Positions 34,753 through 43,039 are shown, counted from the first letter of the stretch. The stretch is 64,000 nucleotides of DNA from Jeotgalibacillus malaysiensis (GCA_000818095.1 CP009416.1:383501-447500), one strand, 5' to 3'. The notes: generated from the letters alone by a model not told the origin. A program made the numbers and translations.

Positions 34753-35615
34753 GATCAGAGCAGGAAATGATGGCATTGATTTTAGGGTTTGCGCGAGAGG
34801 ATTCGCGTATCAAAGCAGTTTATATGAATGGATCGCGTACGAATCCGAATGCACCACGGGACATGTTTCAAGACTATGATATTGTCTATGTGACGGATGA
34901 GATGGAGGGTTTTACAGCGGACCAGTCATGGATTTCGTACTTTGGGAATTTGCTCATGATGCAGCAGCCGGATGCACTGGATGCAGGAAAAGGGCTTTCC
35001 ACTGATCCAGGACGCTATGCTTTTTTAATGCTGTTTGATGATGGGAACCGGATTGACCTCTCATTTCAGACAGTTGATTATATGCAAAAGGTCTATCTGA
35101 ATGACTCGCTGACGATTCCACTTTTAGATAAAGACGGCATCTTACCTGATATACCTGAGTCGACTGACCGGGATTATTTTGTGAAAAAGCCTTCAGAAGG
35201 TGAGTTTGACAGTGTTACAAATGATTTCTGGTGGTGCCTGCAGAATGTCGCAAAAGGATTGTGGCGTGATGAGCTGCCCTATGCGCATCATATGTTTGAA
35301 CTGACAACACGCAGCGCGCTTGATCAGATGATTGAGTGGTGGATTGGCAGTCAGCATGATTATGAGGTTTCAGCGGGTAAAATGGGGAAGTACTTTAAGC
35401 GGTTTTTGCCGGAGGAGTACTGGACGACTTACTTGAAGACCTATGCTGAGGATAAATGGGCTGCTGTAGACACAGCGGCTGAACTTTTTGGTCAGATCGG
35501 CAGGGAAGTAGCTGAAAAAGAAGGCTTTCAGTATCCTGAGAGAGATGAAAAACAGATGCTGATGTTTGTCCGCCGAGTACGGTCGCTGCCGGGTGATGCG
35601 GAGGCAATTTTTTAA
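34749..35615 (+). CDS. aadK: Aminoglycoside 6-adenylyltransferase (AadK/AadE type)
   Basis: 288 residues, the usual length of chromosomal AadK. The nucleotidyltransferase motif is AVYMNGSRTNPNAPRDMFQDYDIVYVT (24-49), with the GSR and DxD metal site. The continuation DRDYFVKKPSEGEFDSVTNDFWWCLQNVAKGLWRDELPYA and YFKRFLPEEYWTTYLKTYA are typical of ANT(6) enzymes, which inactivate streptomycin by adenylation. Chromosomal copies in Bacillus give low-level intrinsic resistance. No mobile element adjoins it, so it is probably native. Confidence 0.93.
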   Translation: MRSEQEMMALILGFAREDSRIKAVYMNGSRTNPNAPRDMFQDYDIVYVTDEMEGFTADQSWISYFGNLLMMQQPDALDAGKGLSTDPGRYAFLMLFDDGNRIDLSFQTVDYMQKVYLNDSLTIPLLDKDGILPDIPESTDRDYFVKKPSEGEFDSVTNDFWWCLQNVAKGLWRDELPYAHHMFELTTRSALDQMIEWWIGSQHDYEVSAGKMGKYFKRFLPEEYWTTYLKTYAEDKWAAVDTAAELFGQIGREVAEKEGFQYPERDEKQMLMFVRRVRSLPGDAEAIF

Positions 35616-35632
35616 GTATGTTGGGGTGGTAC

Positions 35633-35758
35633 TATTGTCAGGCTTTCACGAACCACCCTTTTAATCTTCTGAACAAGGCTGATTTTCTCATGAACGTATA
35701 GTGTAATGTCATGAACATGTGGCGGAATCTCTTGAACATCATAAGTAATGTTCTGAAC
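35633..35758 (-). repeat. 21-bp periodic array B (word GTTCATGA), six units
   Basis: On the plus strand GAAC occurs at 35650, 35671, 35692, 35713, 35734 and 35755, exactly 21 bp apart each time. Minus-strand units read GTTCAGAAC, GTTCAAGAG, GTTCATGAC, GTTCATGAG, GTTCAGAAG and GTTCGTGAA, with unrelated spacers. The word shares GTTC and the downstream A-run with array A. It fills the gap between two convergent genes. Confidence 0.88.
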
Positions 35759-35778
35759 CATGGCGCCACAATAAAAAT

Positions 35779-36726
35779 TCACCCGCTCTTCACCGCAACT
35801 ACCCGGCGCCCGGCCACTCTCATATTCATCGTATGCACCACAATTCCGACCACAATGAACCCAATACCAATTGAAGCAACCCCTGATGGCAGAGGGCTTG
35901 ATAATAGTACAGCTTCACCCGCAATCACAAAAAGTACTTGTGTTGCCTGTGTCGCTTCTACCGCTGCAAGCTTTCCCTGATCATATCTGACACTGTTTGT
36001 TGCGATAAAGAACAATGTAGTTGCGATAACGCCTGAGCTGACTGCGACGATAAATGTCTGTATGAGCTGGCCTGATGAGGGGGGACCTGCCTGAATGAGT
36101 CCGATTCCTCCTAAGATAACCCAGACAGGAAGGCTGGCTAAAGTCATACCGAGGATACGCTGAAAAGTATCAACCCGGTCTCCGCACAGCTCCATCATTT
36201 TACGATTCCCTAGTGGATAACAAAAAGCAGCAATCACAACAGGTAATGCACCGATCAATAAAGCTGTCGCGCTGAGCTGATCAGCCTGCTGAACCTGAAT
36301 CAGTATGACACCCGCAAGGATGATACATGAGATCAGTAAAGCCCTGGATTGAATACTGTGCCTGCTTCCATCAGACTTTAGAAAAAGAGGTGCGAGTAAT
36401 AATCCTGCTACGATTGTAAATTGCCAGGTGCCTGCGACAAGCCAGCCTGGTCCGTAAGCGGCTGCATAGGTGAGAGGTCCATAGAATAAAACGAACCCAA
36501 CCACACTCCACTTGAACCATTCAAGCGGCTGCTTCCTCATTTCGATCAACAAACTCCACAGATTTCCCCTCATCCAGACAATCAAAAGTAAGAACGGTAG
36601 CATAAAGATAAACCGCAAAGAGGCGCTCCATAGCCAGCTGCCACCACCAACCTCCATCGAACGATTCAGAATAAATGTGACTGCAAAGAACATTGAAGAT
36701 AAAATACCGATCAACAGCGCTTTCAT
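35779..36726 (-). CDS. EmrE-like multidrug resistance efflux transporter (PF13536)
   Basis: 315 residues from ATG 36726, six bases after AGAGGTG. About ten membrane segments in two EamA-like halves. LIGILSSMFFAVTFILNRSMEVGGGSWLWSASLRFIFMLPFL and the GPLTYAAAYGPGWLVAGTWQFTIVAGLLLAPLF repeat are characteristic of the Bacillales family named putative multidrug resistance efflux transporter. It is divergent from an XRE-cupin regulator that probably controls it. Confidence 0.82.
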   Translation of the reverse strand: MKALLIGILSSMFFAVTFILNRSMEVGGGSWLWSASLRFIFMLPFLLLIVWMRGNLWSLLIEMRKQPLEWFKWSVVGFVLFYGPLTYAAAYGPGWLVAGTWQFTIVAGLLLAPLFLKSDGSRHSIQSRALLISCIILAGVILIQVQQADQLSATALLIGALPVVIAAFCYPLGNRKMMELCGDRVDTFQRILGMTLASLPVWVILGGIGLIQAGPPSSGQLIQTFIVAVSSGVIATTLFFIATNSVRYDQGKLAAVEATQATQVLFVIAGEAVLLSSPLPSGVASIGIGFIVVGIVVHTMNMRVAGRRVVAVKSG

Positions 36727-36764
36727 ATGTAACACCTCTTTGAGTATTCTATAAATGATATAAT

Positions 36765-36780
36765 GTATACTATAATATAC
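36765..36780. promoter_or_regulatory. Candidate operator, dyad GTATACTATAATATAC
   Basis: GTATA-N6-TATAC lies midway between the divergent exporter and XRE-cupin genes, overlapping TATAAT-like -10 sequences of both orientations. It is a natural binding site for the XRE regulator; this is inferred from position and symmetry. Confidence 0.45.
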
Positions 36781-36827
36781 TTTTTGTATAAGAGTGCAAG
36801 CATTATTTTATAAATGGAGGAATTCAT

Positions 36828-37391
36828 ATGACACATATAAGTCCGGATGATTTTACAAAACAGGTCGGTAAAATTCTTAGAAAGCTGAGAAAAGAAAGGG
36901 CGCTGACGCTAGAAGAATTAGCTAATCTCACAGGCGTCAGTAAATTAACGCTTGGCAAAATTGAGCGTGGTGAAGCAAATCCTTCACTTACGATTATCTG
37001 GAAGATCGCCAATGGATTGCGCATTCCTATATCTGCATTGATGGTAGAGAATCAGGAGGTTACGCTGCTGAAAAAAAGCGGGAACAGCGTTATGAGCGAG
37101 AACCAGTCGCTAAAGCTTGAGCCTGTTTTTACAACACAAGTACGGGGATCGATCGAATCTCATAAAGGCTACTTACAGCCTGACAGCACGTATGAGGCAG
37201 AAGCGCATCAGCCCGGGGTAAAAGAATATATTACGGTGATGGAAGGAGAAGTAGTTGTCCGCATTGGGGAAGAAGAATATCAGCTGGAGCAATTTGATTC
37301 CATCAAATTCAATGCAGACCAGCCCCACGCTTATATTAATCATTCAGGGGGGACAGCTGTTCTTCATTTTGTAATGATTTATTCCATTTGA
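36828..37391 (+). CDS. XRE-family regulator with C-terminal cupin
   Basis: 187 residues. An HTH_3 domain (VGKILRKLRKERALTLEELANLTGVSKLTLGKIERGEANPSLTIIWKIANGL, residues 10-61) is joined to a cupin sensor (TVMEGEVVVRIGEEEYQLEQFDSIKFNADQPHAYINHSGGTAVLHFV, about 136-185). Proteins of this layout sense a small ligand and repress or activate neighbouring genes. It is divergently placed with the EmrE-like exporter. GGAGGAATTCAT precedes the ATG. Confidence 0.92.
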   Translation: MTHISPDDFTKQVGKILRKLRKERALTLEELANLTGVSKLTLGKIERGEANPSLTIIWKIANGLRIPISALMVENQEVTLLKKSGNSVMSENQSLKLEPVFTTQVRGSIESHKGYLQPDSTYEAEAHQPGVKEYITVMEGEVVVRIGEEEYQLEQFDSIKFNADQPHAYINHSGGTAVLHFVMIYSI

Positions 37392-37472
37392 GATGTGTAA
37401 AATCAGTGAATTGTCAGATTAATCATTTGTCTTATGCTATTCTAAAAAAAGGAAAACAAAGGGGTGTTTTGA

Positions 37473-37847
37473 ATGAGTGATTTTGAGCAGCCGCCTAAAA
37501 ATGATTTGATCGGTGACATTTTAAAGGACTATTCAAAAACGGGTGGCATGGATAACCTAAAAGGGTCAGGTGAAAAGATTCCGAAAGAATATTTTTCGGG
37601 TGATACATTTCAACACTTTCAGAAGATCGCAAAGGATGCAGGGTATAAACCGCATTGGCTGAAGCTGCAGCATGAGATCAGTGACAGGCTGATTGGTCTT
37701 GAGACACTTGACCCTGCCGCGCAGAAAAAAGAAGTTGCAAAGATTAATAAAAAAGTAGCGGAACACAATCAGTCATGTCCTCCACCTCTTCAGAAAATGT
37801 CGATTTCGCTTGATGGATTAGAAGCGGCTAGGCGGATTTGGGGTTGA
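37473..37847 (+). CDS. DUF1992 (DnaJ-C28-like conserved domain) protein
   Basis: 124 residues. DLIGDILKDYSKTGGMDNLKGSGEKIPKEYFSGDTFQHFQKIAKDAGYKPHWLKLQHEI shows the DUF1992 pattern (G-x-x-x-NL-x-G-x-GK/EKI). The family is soluble, found in bacteria and eukaryotes, and of unknown function. An AAAGGGGTG site precedes the ATG. Array A2 begins seven bases after its stop codon. Confidence 0.75.
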   Translation: MSDFEQPPKNDLIGDILKDYSKTGGMDNLKGSGEKIPKEYFSGDTFQHFQKIAKDAGYKPHWLKLQHEISDRLIGLETLDPAAQKKEVAKINKKVAEHNQSCPPPLQKMSISLDGLEAARRIWG

Positions 37848-37853
37848 TGCGGT

Positions 37854-37979
37854 GTTCTTAGAAAAGGATCTGATGTTCTTAGAAAGATAGGCCATGTTCT
37901 TAGAAAAATACAAAGCGTTCATAGAAAAACCAGCATCCTTCTTAGAAAAAACACGGTGGTTCGTAGAAAAGTGTAATTA
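37854..37979 (+). repeat. 21-bp periodic array A2 (word GTTCTTAGAAAA, six units)
   Basis: Units start at 37854, 37875, 37896, 37917, 37938 and 37959, exactly 21 bp apart. The words are GTTCTTAGAAAA, GTTCTTAGAAAG, GTTCTTAGAAAA, GTTCATAGAAAA, CTTCTTAGAAAA and GTTCGTAGAAAA; the nine-base spacers are unrelated. It follows the DUF1992 gene directly and precedes a co-oriented gene. The remaining 144 bases up to 38124 show nothing else. Confidence 0.95.
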
Positions 37980-38123
37980 GACCTATCTGGATACCTGCTC
38001 CTTCACCAGTTCATCTTCATCTCCTCAAAACGCATCCCCTAGTCCCTCATTCTTGATTGTTTTACTCGGAAATGAGATAACAGTGACAGGTCTGAAATTT
38101 CTGAAAAGGGAAGAGGGATTTTG

Positions 38124-39110
38124 ATGTCAAAGAAGCCTGCTGAGATCAGTAAGGATGGTTCGTTTAAAAGACAGGTAAACCGTTTTGTCACACCGTTTGG
38201 CAGTGGAGAGGGTGAGCTGCCGGTTGAGAGTGGACGGTACAGGTTGCTGTGGTCGGCTGCCTGCCCGTGGGCGCATCGTCAGGTAATTGTTCGTAGGGTG
38301 CTTGGACTTGAGGATGCGATCAGCGTCGGAAAAGCGAGTCCGCTTCGTCCAAGAATTGGCCGCGTTGACTGGACGTTTACGCTGGATGAAAATGATCAGG
38401 ATCCGGAGCTTGAGATTAAATATGTGAGTGATGTGTATTTTAATGCGGATCCGGATTATGACGGACGCCCGACAGTACCGGTTATGGTCGACCTTCAGAC
38501 AAAAAAAGCTGTAAACAACGACTACTTTAAAATGACCAATTACTTTGAAACAGTATGGCGGCCATTCCACAAAAAGAATGCGCCTAATCTGTATCCTGAA
38601 CATCTGCGCACTGAGATAGATGAGTTGAATGACGTGATTTTTCATGAAGTGAATAATGGCGTGTATAAATGCGGATTTGCCCAATCACAGGAAGCGTATG
38701 AAGCTGCATTTGATACACTTTTCGCGCGGCTTGATGCCCTTGAGGAGCGCCTGGCTGATCGTCGTTTTCTGCATGGGGATTTTATTACAGATTCTGATGT
38801 GAGGTTATACACAACGCTTGCTCGTTTTGATGCAGCTTACTATAACGGATTTAACACAAACCGTAATCTACTGCGTGAATTCCCTAACTTATGGGGTTAT
38901 GCGCGCGATCTTTATCAGACAGAAGGTTTTGGTGATACGACAGAATTTGATGCGATCAAGGAGCATTACCATGTGTCGATCACAATCAATCCTGATCAGT
39001 CTGAAACGCGTATTTTACCAAAAGGACCTGACCTGACAGTGTGGAATGAACCACATGATAGAGAGAAGCTTGGGAAATCAGATAAGTTTCTCCGGTTTGA
39101 GGGGGAATGA
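38124..39110 (+). CDS. Glutathionyl-hydroquinone reductase-like GST-fold protein
   Basis: 328 residues from ATG 38124. The catalytic cysteine lies in LLWSAACPWAHRQVIVRRVLGLEDAISVG (C47), as in Xi-class GST/YqjG proteins. The C-terminal all-helical domain follows from about residue 170 (GVYKCGFAQSQEAYEAAFDTLFARLDALEERLADRRFLHGDFITDSDVRLYTTLARFDAAYYNGFNTNR). These enzymes reduce glutathionylated quinones. Bacillales make bacillithiol and not glutathione, so the natural thiol here is uncertain. The length and motifs are intact. It is followed at once by a GNAT gene. Confidence 0.88.
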   Translation: MSKKPAEISKDGSFKRQVNRFVTPFGSGEGELPVESGRYRLLWSAACPWAHRQVIVRRVLGLEDAISVGKASPLRPRIGRVDWTFTLDENDQDPELEIKYVSDVYFNADPDYDGRPTVPVMVDLQTKKAVNNDYFKMTNYFETVWRPFHKKNAPNLYPEHLRTEIDELNDVIFHEVNNGVYKCGFAQSQEAYEAAFDTLFARLDALEERLADRRFLHGDFITDSDVRLYTTLARFDAAYYNGFNTNRNLLREFPNLWGYARDLYQTEGFGDTTEFDAIKEHYHVSITINPDQSETRILPKGPDLTVWNEPHDREKLGKSDKFLRFEGE

Positions 39111-39114
39111 CAGG

Positions 39115-39618
39115 ATGATTATTCGTGATGCAAGAAAAGAAGAGCTTTCATTGATTCGTGAGCAGCGCGTGAAAGCTTATGAAGATCATATTGAAAAAGT
39201 GCCTGCTGAACATTGGGAAGCGCTGAAAAAGGCGATTTCGTCTGATGCGGATCAGCAGGAAAATGTTGATCTGATTGTTGCAGAAGTAAACGACGTCATC
39301 CTGGGCAGTGTCGCTTTATTTCCTGCTAAAACGGATGCGTATGAAGGCTACGTGGATGAGATGGATTACCCCGAAATTAGAGTGCTCGCTGTTGATCGCA
39401 ATGCACGCGGACAGGGCGTTGCTTCAGCGCTGATTGAGGAATGCATCAGTCGTGCAAAGGCAAAAGGGTACGATGCAATTGGACTGCATACAGGCTCATT
39501 CATGGATGAAGCGATTGCGCTTTATCAGGGTAAGTATGGTTTTGAGCGGATGCCCGAGTATGATTTTGTGCCTGCTGATGACGGGATTGTGGTGAAGGCT
39601 TTTAAAAAGAAGATATAG
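39115..39618 (+). CDS. GNAT-family N-acetyltransferase
   Basis: 167 residues from ATG 39115, preceded by GAGGGGGAATG within the end of the previous gene. The acetyl-CoA motif is IRVLAVDRNARGQGVASALIEECISRAKAKGYDAIGLHTG. The N-terminal half is typical of IIRDARKEELSLIREQR-type members. The acceptor is unknown. It is translationally close to the GST-like gene, and the two probably form an operon. Confidence 0.87.
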   Translation: MIIRDARKEELSLIREQRVKAYEDHIEKVPAEHWEALKKAISSDADQQENVDLIVAEVNDVILGSVALFPAKTDAYEGYVDEMDYPEIRVLAVDRNARGQGVASALIEECISRAKAKGYDAIGLHTGSFMDEAIALYQGKYGFERMPEYDFVPADDGIVVKAFKKKI

Positions 39619-39626
39619 AATGCAGA

Positions 39627-39653
39627 GAAAAGTCGGGGACTCCCGGCTTTTTT
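39627..39653 (+). terminator. Terminator after the GNAT gene
   Basis: AAGTCGGG-GACT-CCCGGCTTTTTT, a seven- to eight-pair stem with a T run. Confidence 0.85.
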
Positions 39654-39720
39654 GTATAGGATAAAAAGGGTTTTTAAATCCACTGGAAGAATGAAGCAAG
39701 TTAGACAAAGGGGGAGTCTA

Positions 39721-40167
39721 ATGAACGTAACAATAGAAAATGCAACTTTTCATCTAATCGGACTGACAGGAAAAAGTCTTTTTAAGGATTTTGGTCATGA
39801 AGTACCTTCACTGGCTTCTAGATTTTTGAGGAGAATAAGTGAAATTCCTGTTCATACAGGAGTCGAGGCGGGCATATATGAGCCATACAATCCTAATAAA
39901 GTTCATGGATTATTTCATGTAGGGATCTTAACAGAAAAGAAACCCTCTTTTGTTCCGGACGGGCTCACCATGATTGAAGTTTCAGGACGTTATGCAGTTG
40001 GGACAGGGAAAATGAGCAGTATCAGTGAGGTTCATCAGCAGTTGAATGATTGGATAACATCAAAAGGGCATATCAGAAGTGATAAAGACTATATTATAGA
40101 GACTTATCACCCTGAACCGGATGGAGAGCGTGTAACAATTTATTTGCCTCTTCAGCTTAGAAACTAA
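39721..40167 (+). CDS. GyrI-like effector-binding domain protein
   Basis: 148 residues from ATG 39721, behind GGGGGAG. The two-fold SHS2 repeat pattern (VTIENATFHLIGLTGKS..., EAGIYEPYNPNKVHGLFHVGILT, GLTMIEVSGRYAVGTGKMSSISEVHQQLNDWI) is that of GyrI-like/AraC effector-binding proteins, which bind amphipathic small molecules. There is no DNA-binding domain. Ligand unknown. Confidence 0.8.
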   Translation: MNVTIENATFHLIGLTGKSLFKDFGHEVPSLASRFLRRISEIPVHTGVEAGIYEPYNPNKVHGLFHVGILTEKKPSFVPDGLTMIEVSGRYAVGTGKMSSISEVHQQLNDWITSKGHIRSDKDYIIETYHPEPDGERVTIYLPLQLRN

Positions 40168-40208
40168 TTCAATCAGTAAGCGTCTAATTGAATAAAGGGA
40201 TGGTTGTG

Positions 40209-40664
40209 ATGCAGCGTAAACCTGTCACTTTTATAACGGGCATCATTGTTTTGTTCTTCTTCTCTTTACCGCAAAATATCTATGCAACCTCATGGGCCTA
40301 TTCGTTTGTTGTGTGGGATGGCTATGTTTACCAGGTCACAGTTGAAGAGGTTGAACGTGTGGGAGACGAAATTGGTGAAGTGACCGCTTTTTCTGATATG
40401 GATCAGCTTCCAGGAAATTTCTCTAATGACTATAGAGAAGGTACGAAATACTACTCAATTGAAGGGACGGATACTTCTGAAGCAATTGCTGTGGAAATCT
40501 CTGAGGATCAGTATGTAAAAGCATATAAAGAACACGAATATGGGGTGAAAGGAATCACCGATAACACTGGCATTTCACTCAGCTGGCTGTTTCTCACAGG
40601 GCTGCTGGCGTTTGTCGGTGTTTCAGCTTATCAATTCAGAAAAAATATGCGCATGAAATCCTGA
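40209..40664 (+). CDS. Hypothetical membrane protein, 151 aa
   Basis: From ATG 40209, eight bases after AAAGGG. A signal/anchor (VTFITGIIVLFFFSLPQNIYATS) is followed by an extracytoplasmic acidic domain of about 90 residues, then a C-terminal membrane helix (ISLSWLFLTGLLAFVGVSAYQF) and a short basic tail. The family is not recognised. Confidence 0.65.
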   Translation: MQRKPVTFITGIIVLFFFSLPQNIYATSWAYSFVVWDGYVYQVTVEEVERVGDEIGEVTAFSDMDQLPGNFSNDYREGTKYYSIEGTDTSEAIAVEISEDQYVKAYKEHEYGVKGITDNTGISLSWLFLTGLLAFVGVSAYQFRKNMRMKS

Positions 40665-40673
40665 GTAAACTAA

Positions 40674-40707
40674 AAGCGTACCGATCAAAAAGTCCGGTAC
40701 GCTTCTG
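40674..40707. terminator. Bidirectional terminator
   Basis: AAGCGTACCG-ATCAAAAAGT-CCGGTACGCTT with an A run on one side and TCTG on the other, between convergent genes. Confidence 0.8.
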
Positions 40708-40710
40708 TTA

Positions 40711-41211
40711 TTATCCATTCACCTTCACTGTACGTCTCGCTGCCGTCGACTGCTTACGTCCGCGCGCTTTTTCTTCAATAGCCGGTCCCAACTGGAACAA
40801 CAATACACCGGCTGAAATAATCAGTACACCTAAAAATGATTGAAACGTAAATGGTACCTGTTCAAGTCCGAACCACCCGAGTGAATCCCATACAAGCCCG
40901 AAAAAGATCTGTGAGACCATCACAAGTGAGATGGCACGGCTTGGTCCTAGCGACTGAACGCCCTGTGTGATGCAGGCTACTACGCCTACTCCGACTACAC
41001 CGCTGAACCAGAACCATAAGTCAGCATCAAAGCTGAATAAAGCAGCCCCTTCAAATGCTAAGCCCGCTGCGAATGAAGCAAGGAAGCCGAGTGCGAGGAC
41101 AAGCATCGTTGTTGACCAGACGCTGACTTGCTTTTTTACATTTGCATTGAATGTATTCTGAAGGCAGACCAGTGTTCCGCCGAGCAGTGCAAGTAAAATG
41201 CCAATGACCAC
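40711..41211 (-). CDS. YdcZ-family (DMT) membrane protein
   Basis: 166 residues with about five membrane segments. VIGILLALLGGTLVCLQNTFNANVKKQVSVWSTTMLVLALGF and ISLVMVSQIFFGLVWDSLGWFGLEQVPF fit the YdcZ/DUF606 group (PF04657), half-size DMT transporters that often occur as pairs. Its GTG start overlaps the stop of the Crp-like gene, with AAAGGAGG eight bases upstream. Its partner lies on the far side of the regulator. Confidence 0.82.
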   Translation of the reverse strand: MVIGILLALLGGTLVCLQNTFNANVKKQVSVWSTTMLVLALGFLASFAAGLAFEGAALFSFDADLWFWFSGVVGVGVVACITQGVQSLGPSRAISLVMVSQIFFGLVWDSLGWFGLEQVPFTFQSFLGVLIISAGVLLFQLGPAIEEKARGRKQSTAARRTVKVNG

Positions 41212-41888
41212 TAGAATGCCTCCTTTTCATAAATATTTTCACCAGCGAGTTCAAGTAGCGCCTGGCGATTAACAATTTCAATTGATCCCCGTTTTTTCAT
41301 AATCCAGCCGTCCTGCTGAAATTGCTGAAGTACCCTGTTCAAATGTCTGTAGCTTGTGCCGATCAGGTCTGCAATATCAACGAGTGATGCAGACGTAATC
41401 ACTGGCTGCACAGGGGTCATGGACAGTAGGTAGCTTGCCAGGCGGACATCGACTGCATACAGTAAATTAAAGTTCATCGTATGAGACTTCATTTCAAATT
41501 TCTTTGTCACCGTATCAAGCAGAAATTGCAGCCACGGAGCATGCTGGGCCATTTCTTTTTTAAGAACTGAATATGGAATTTCGATTACGGTTGTTTCCAT
41601 GACGCTCTCCACTGTATTGATCAGCGGACAATCCCTCACGTACTCAATATCCCCGACAATATCAAGAGGCGTTTTAAAAGCGAGGATTAGCCGTTTTCCT
41701 TCAGGTGTCAGCATTGAGACTTTTAATTTCCCGTCTACTAAAAGATGCATTTTGTCTGATTTCTCACCTTGTGAAAACAGGCGCTGACCAGCTGAATAAG
41801 TCTGCAGTTTCATCGCATCATAGACTTTTTCTGTGAACAACTCATCTAATTGATAGGTTTTCAAGTAATCTGTTAGCTTCTTTTTCAT
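41211..41888 (-). CDS. Crp/Fnr-family transcription regulator (YeiL-like)
   Basis: 225 residues: a cyclic-nucleotide-binding-like beta-barrel (residues about 20-120: AGQRLFSQGEKSDKMHLLVDGKLKVSMLTPEGKRLILAFK) and a C-terminal winged helix (ITSASLVDIADLIGTSYRHLNRVLQQFQQDGWIMKKRGSIEIVNRQALLELAG). No cysteine cluster for an iron-sulfur centre. It sits between two YdcZ-type genes in one operon and presumably controls them. A perfect 14-bp palindrome upstream of the operon is the obvious candidate site. Confidence 0.88.
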   Translation of the reverse strand: MKKKLTDYLKTYQLDELFTEKVYDAMKLQTYSAGQRLFSQGEKSDKMHLLVDGKLKVSMLTPEGKRLILAFKTPLDIVGDIEYVRDCPLINTVESVMETTVIEIPYSVLKKEMAQHAPWLQFLLDTVTKKFEMKSHTMNFNLLYAVDVRLASYLLSMTPVQPVITSASLVDIADLIGTSYRHLNRVLQQFQQDGWIMKKRGSIEIVNRQALLELAGENIYEKEAF

Positions 41889-41896
41889 CAGGTCTC

Positions 41897-42322
41897 CTAT
41901 ATTTTCAGCACAACGACGCCCAGAATCATGAGTGCAACACCGATGATCTGAGTTCTGCTGATATTCTTTTTCATCATGTCGAACCAGCCGAATTTATCAA
42001 TGATAATCGCTGCCACAAGCTGGGCAATCAGAAAAATACCGATTGTCAGCGTGACGCCCATCAGATGGACAGCTGTGATGTTACTGAATAAAACAATCGC
42101 AGCAAGCGCGCCGCCGGAAGCATAAAGCTTAGGTACCTGTCCGAGATCTCTATATGAACGGTCTCTCAAGGCCAGTACAATCAGCACTGCGAGTACAAAT
42201 CCGGTCAGCTGTGTCATCGCCGCTGCCTGCCACGTACCAATCTGATTACTGATCGTTGCATTTGCTACGCTCTGAAAGGTCAGAAAAAATCCGCCTGCCA
42301 GTGCAAAAATTACACCCTTCAT
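41897..42322 (-). CDS. YdcZ-family (DMT) membrane protein
   Basis: 141 residues from ATG 42322 behind AGGTGGG. Five membrane segments: MKGVIFALAGGFFLTFQSVANATISNQIGTWQAAAMTQLTGFVLAVLIVLAL and VHLMGVTLTIGIFLIAQLVAAIIIDKFGWFDM. It belongs to PF04657 like the gene at 40711. The two probably form a heteromeric exporter and are transcribed together with the Crp-like regulator between them. Confidence 0.82.
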   Translation of the reverse strand: MKGVIFALAGGFFLTFQSVANATISNQIGTWQAAAMTQLTGFVLAVLIVLALRDRSYRDLGQVPKLYASGGALAAIVLFSNITAVHLMGVTLTIGIFLIAQLVAAIIIDKFGWFDMMKKNISRTQIIGVALMILGVVVLKI

Positions 42323-42377
42323 TAAAGTTCCCACCTTTCTGTCAGCCCAACTGTATAACTTTGTCACAACCCCTAAA

Positions 42378-42391
42378 AGGACATATGTCCT
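42378..42391. promoter_or_regulatory. Candidate Crp-family operator AGGACATATGTCCT
   Basis: A perfect 14-bp palindrome 56 bases upstream of the first YdcZ start and about 100 bases before the divergent phosphatase gene. It matches the half-site symmetry that Crp/Fnr-type dimers use. The assignment to the adjacent regulator is inferred. Confidence 0.5.
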
Positions 42392-42490
42392 AATCAGTAT
42401 GGAAGATTCTTATAATGAAGTAAAGGGACGGTTTAAAAGATGGAAAAAAATGCTGTATACTGAAAGCAATTCTTTCGTAGGGGTGAGGAT

Positions 42491-43030
42491 ATGGGCAAGG
42501 TGTATTTAATTAGACACTGCAAGGCAGAAGGGCAGGAGCCTGAAGCTGCTTTAACAGAGGTTGGTGTAAGACAGGCTGAAGCGTTGGTTCACTTTTTTAA
42601 TGAGATCGATGTAAAACGCATTATTTCAAGTCCTTTTAAAAGAGCGGTGAATTCAATACAGCCTTTAGCAAAAAATAAAAAGATAGACATACATATAAAT
42701 CAGCATCTTTCAGAAAGAGTGTTGAGTACTGAAAATCTGCCGGATTGGCTTGAAAAGCTTGAACAATCATTTTCTGACACAGAACTTGTGTTTGAAGGCG
42801 GGGAATCAGCAAAAGAAGCGGAACAGAGGATGAGTGAAGTGGTGGAGGCGGCAAGCAAAAAGGAAGGTACTACGCTGATTGTCACGCATGGTGGCATCAT
42901 GTCCCATTTCCTGAGCAAATATGACGCAGGATTTGGATTTGGTGGATGGCAGCGGCTGAGTAATCCGGATGTGTATGTGTTTGACGGAGATCAGAAAAGA
43001 GTGGCGCGTGTGTGGCGTGAAGCAGACTAA
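42491..43030 (+). CDS. Histidine phosphatase (phosphoglycerate mutase) family protein
   Basis: 179 residues. The phospho-acceptor histidine is in VYLIRHCKAEG (H9), a variant of the usual RHGE/RHGQ. Other family residues are present: R in IISSPFKRAVNSIQPLA, and the late TLIVTHGGIMSHFL. It is a small phosphatase of unknown substrate. The NUDIX gene follows nine bases later in the same unit. Confidence 0.88.
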   Translation: MGKVYLIRHCKAEGQEPEAALTEVGVRQAEALVHFFNEIDVKRIISSPFKRAVNSIQPLAKNKKIDIHINQHLSERVLSTENLPDWLEKLEQSFSDTELVFEGGESAKEAEQRMSEVVEAASKKEGTTLIVTHGGIMSHFLSKYDAGFGFGGWQRLSNPDVYVFDGDQKRVARVWREAD

Positions 43031-43039
43031 GGAGGCACC

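Noticed and set aside
38127-38684. 185-codon minus-strand frame inside the GST-like gene
   Set aside because: Shadow of a strongly supported gene, with unnatural composition and no start signal.
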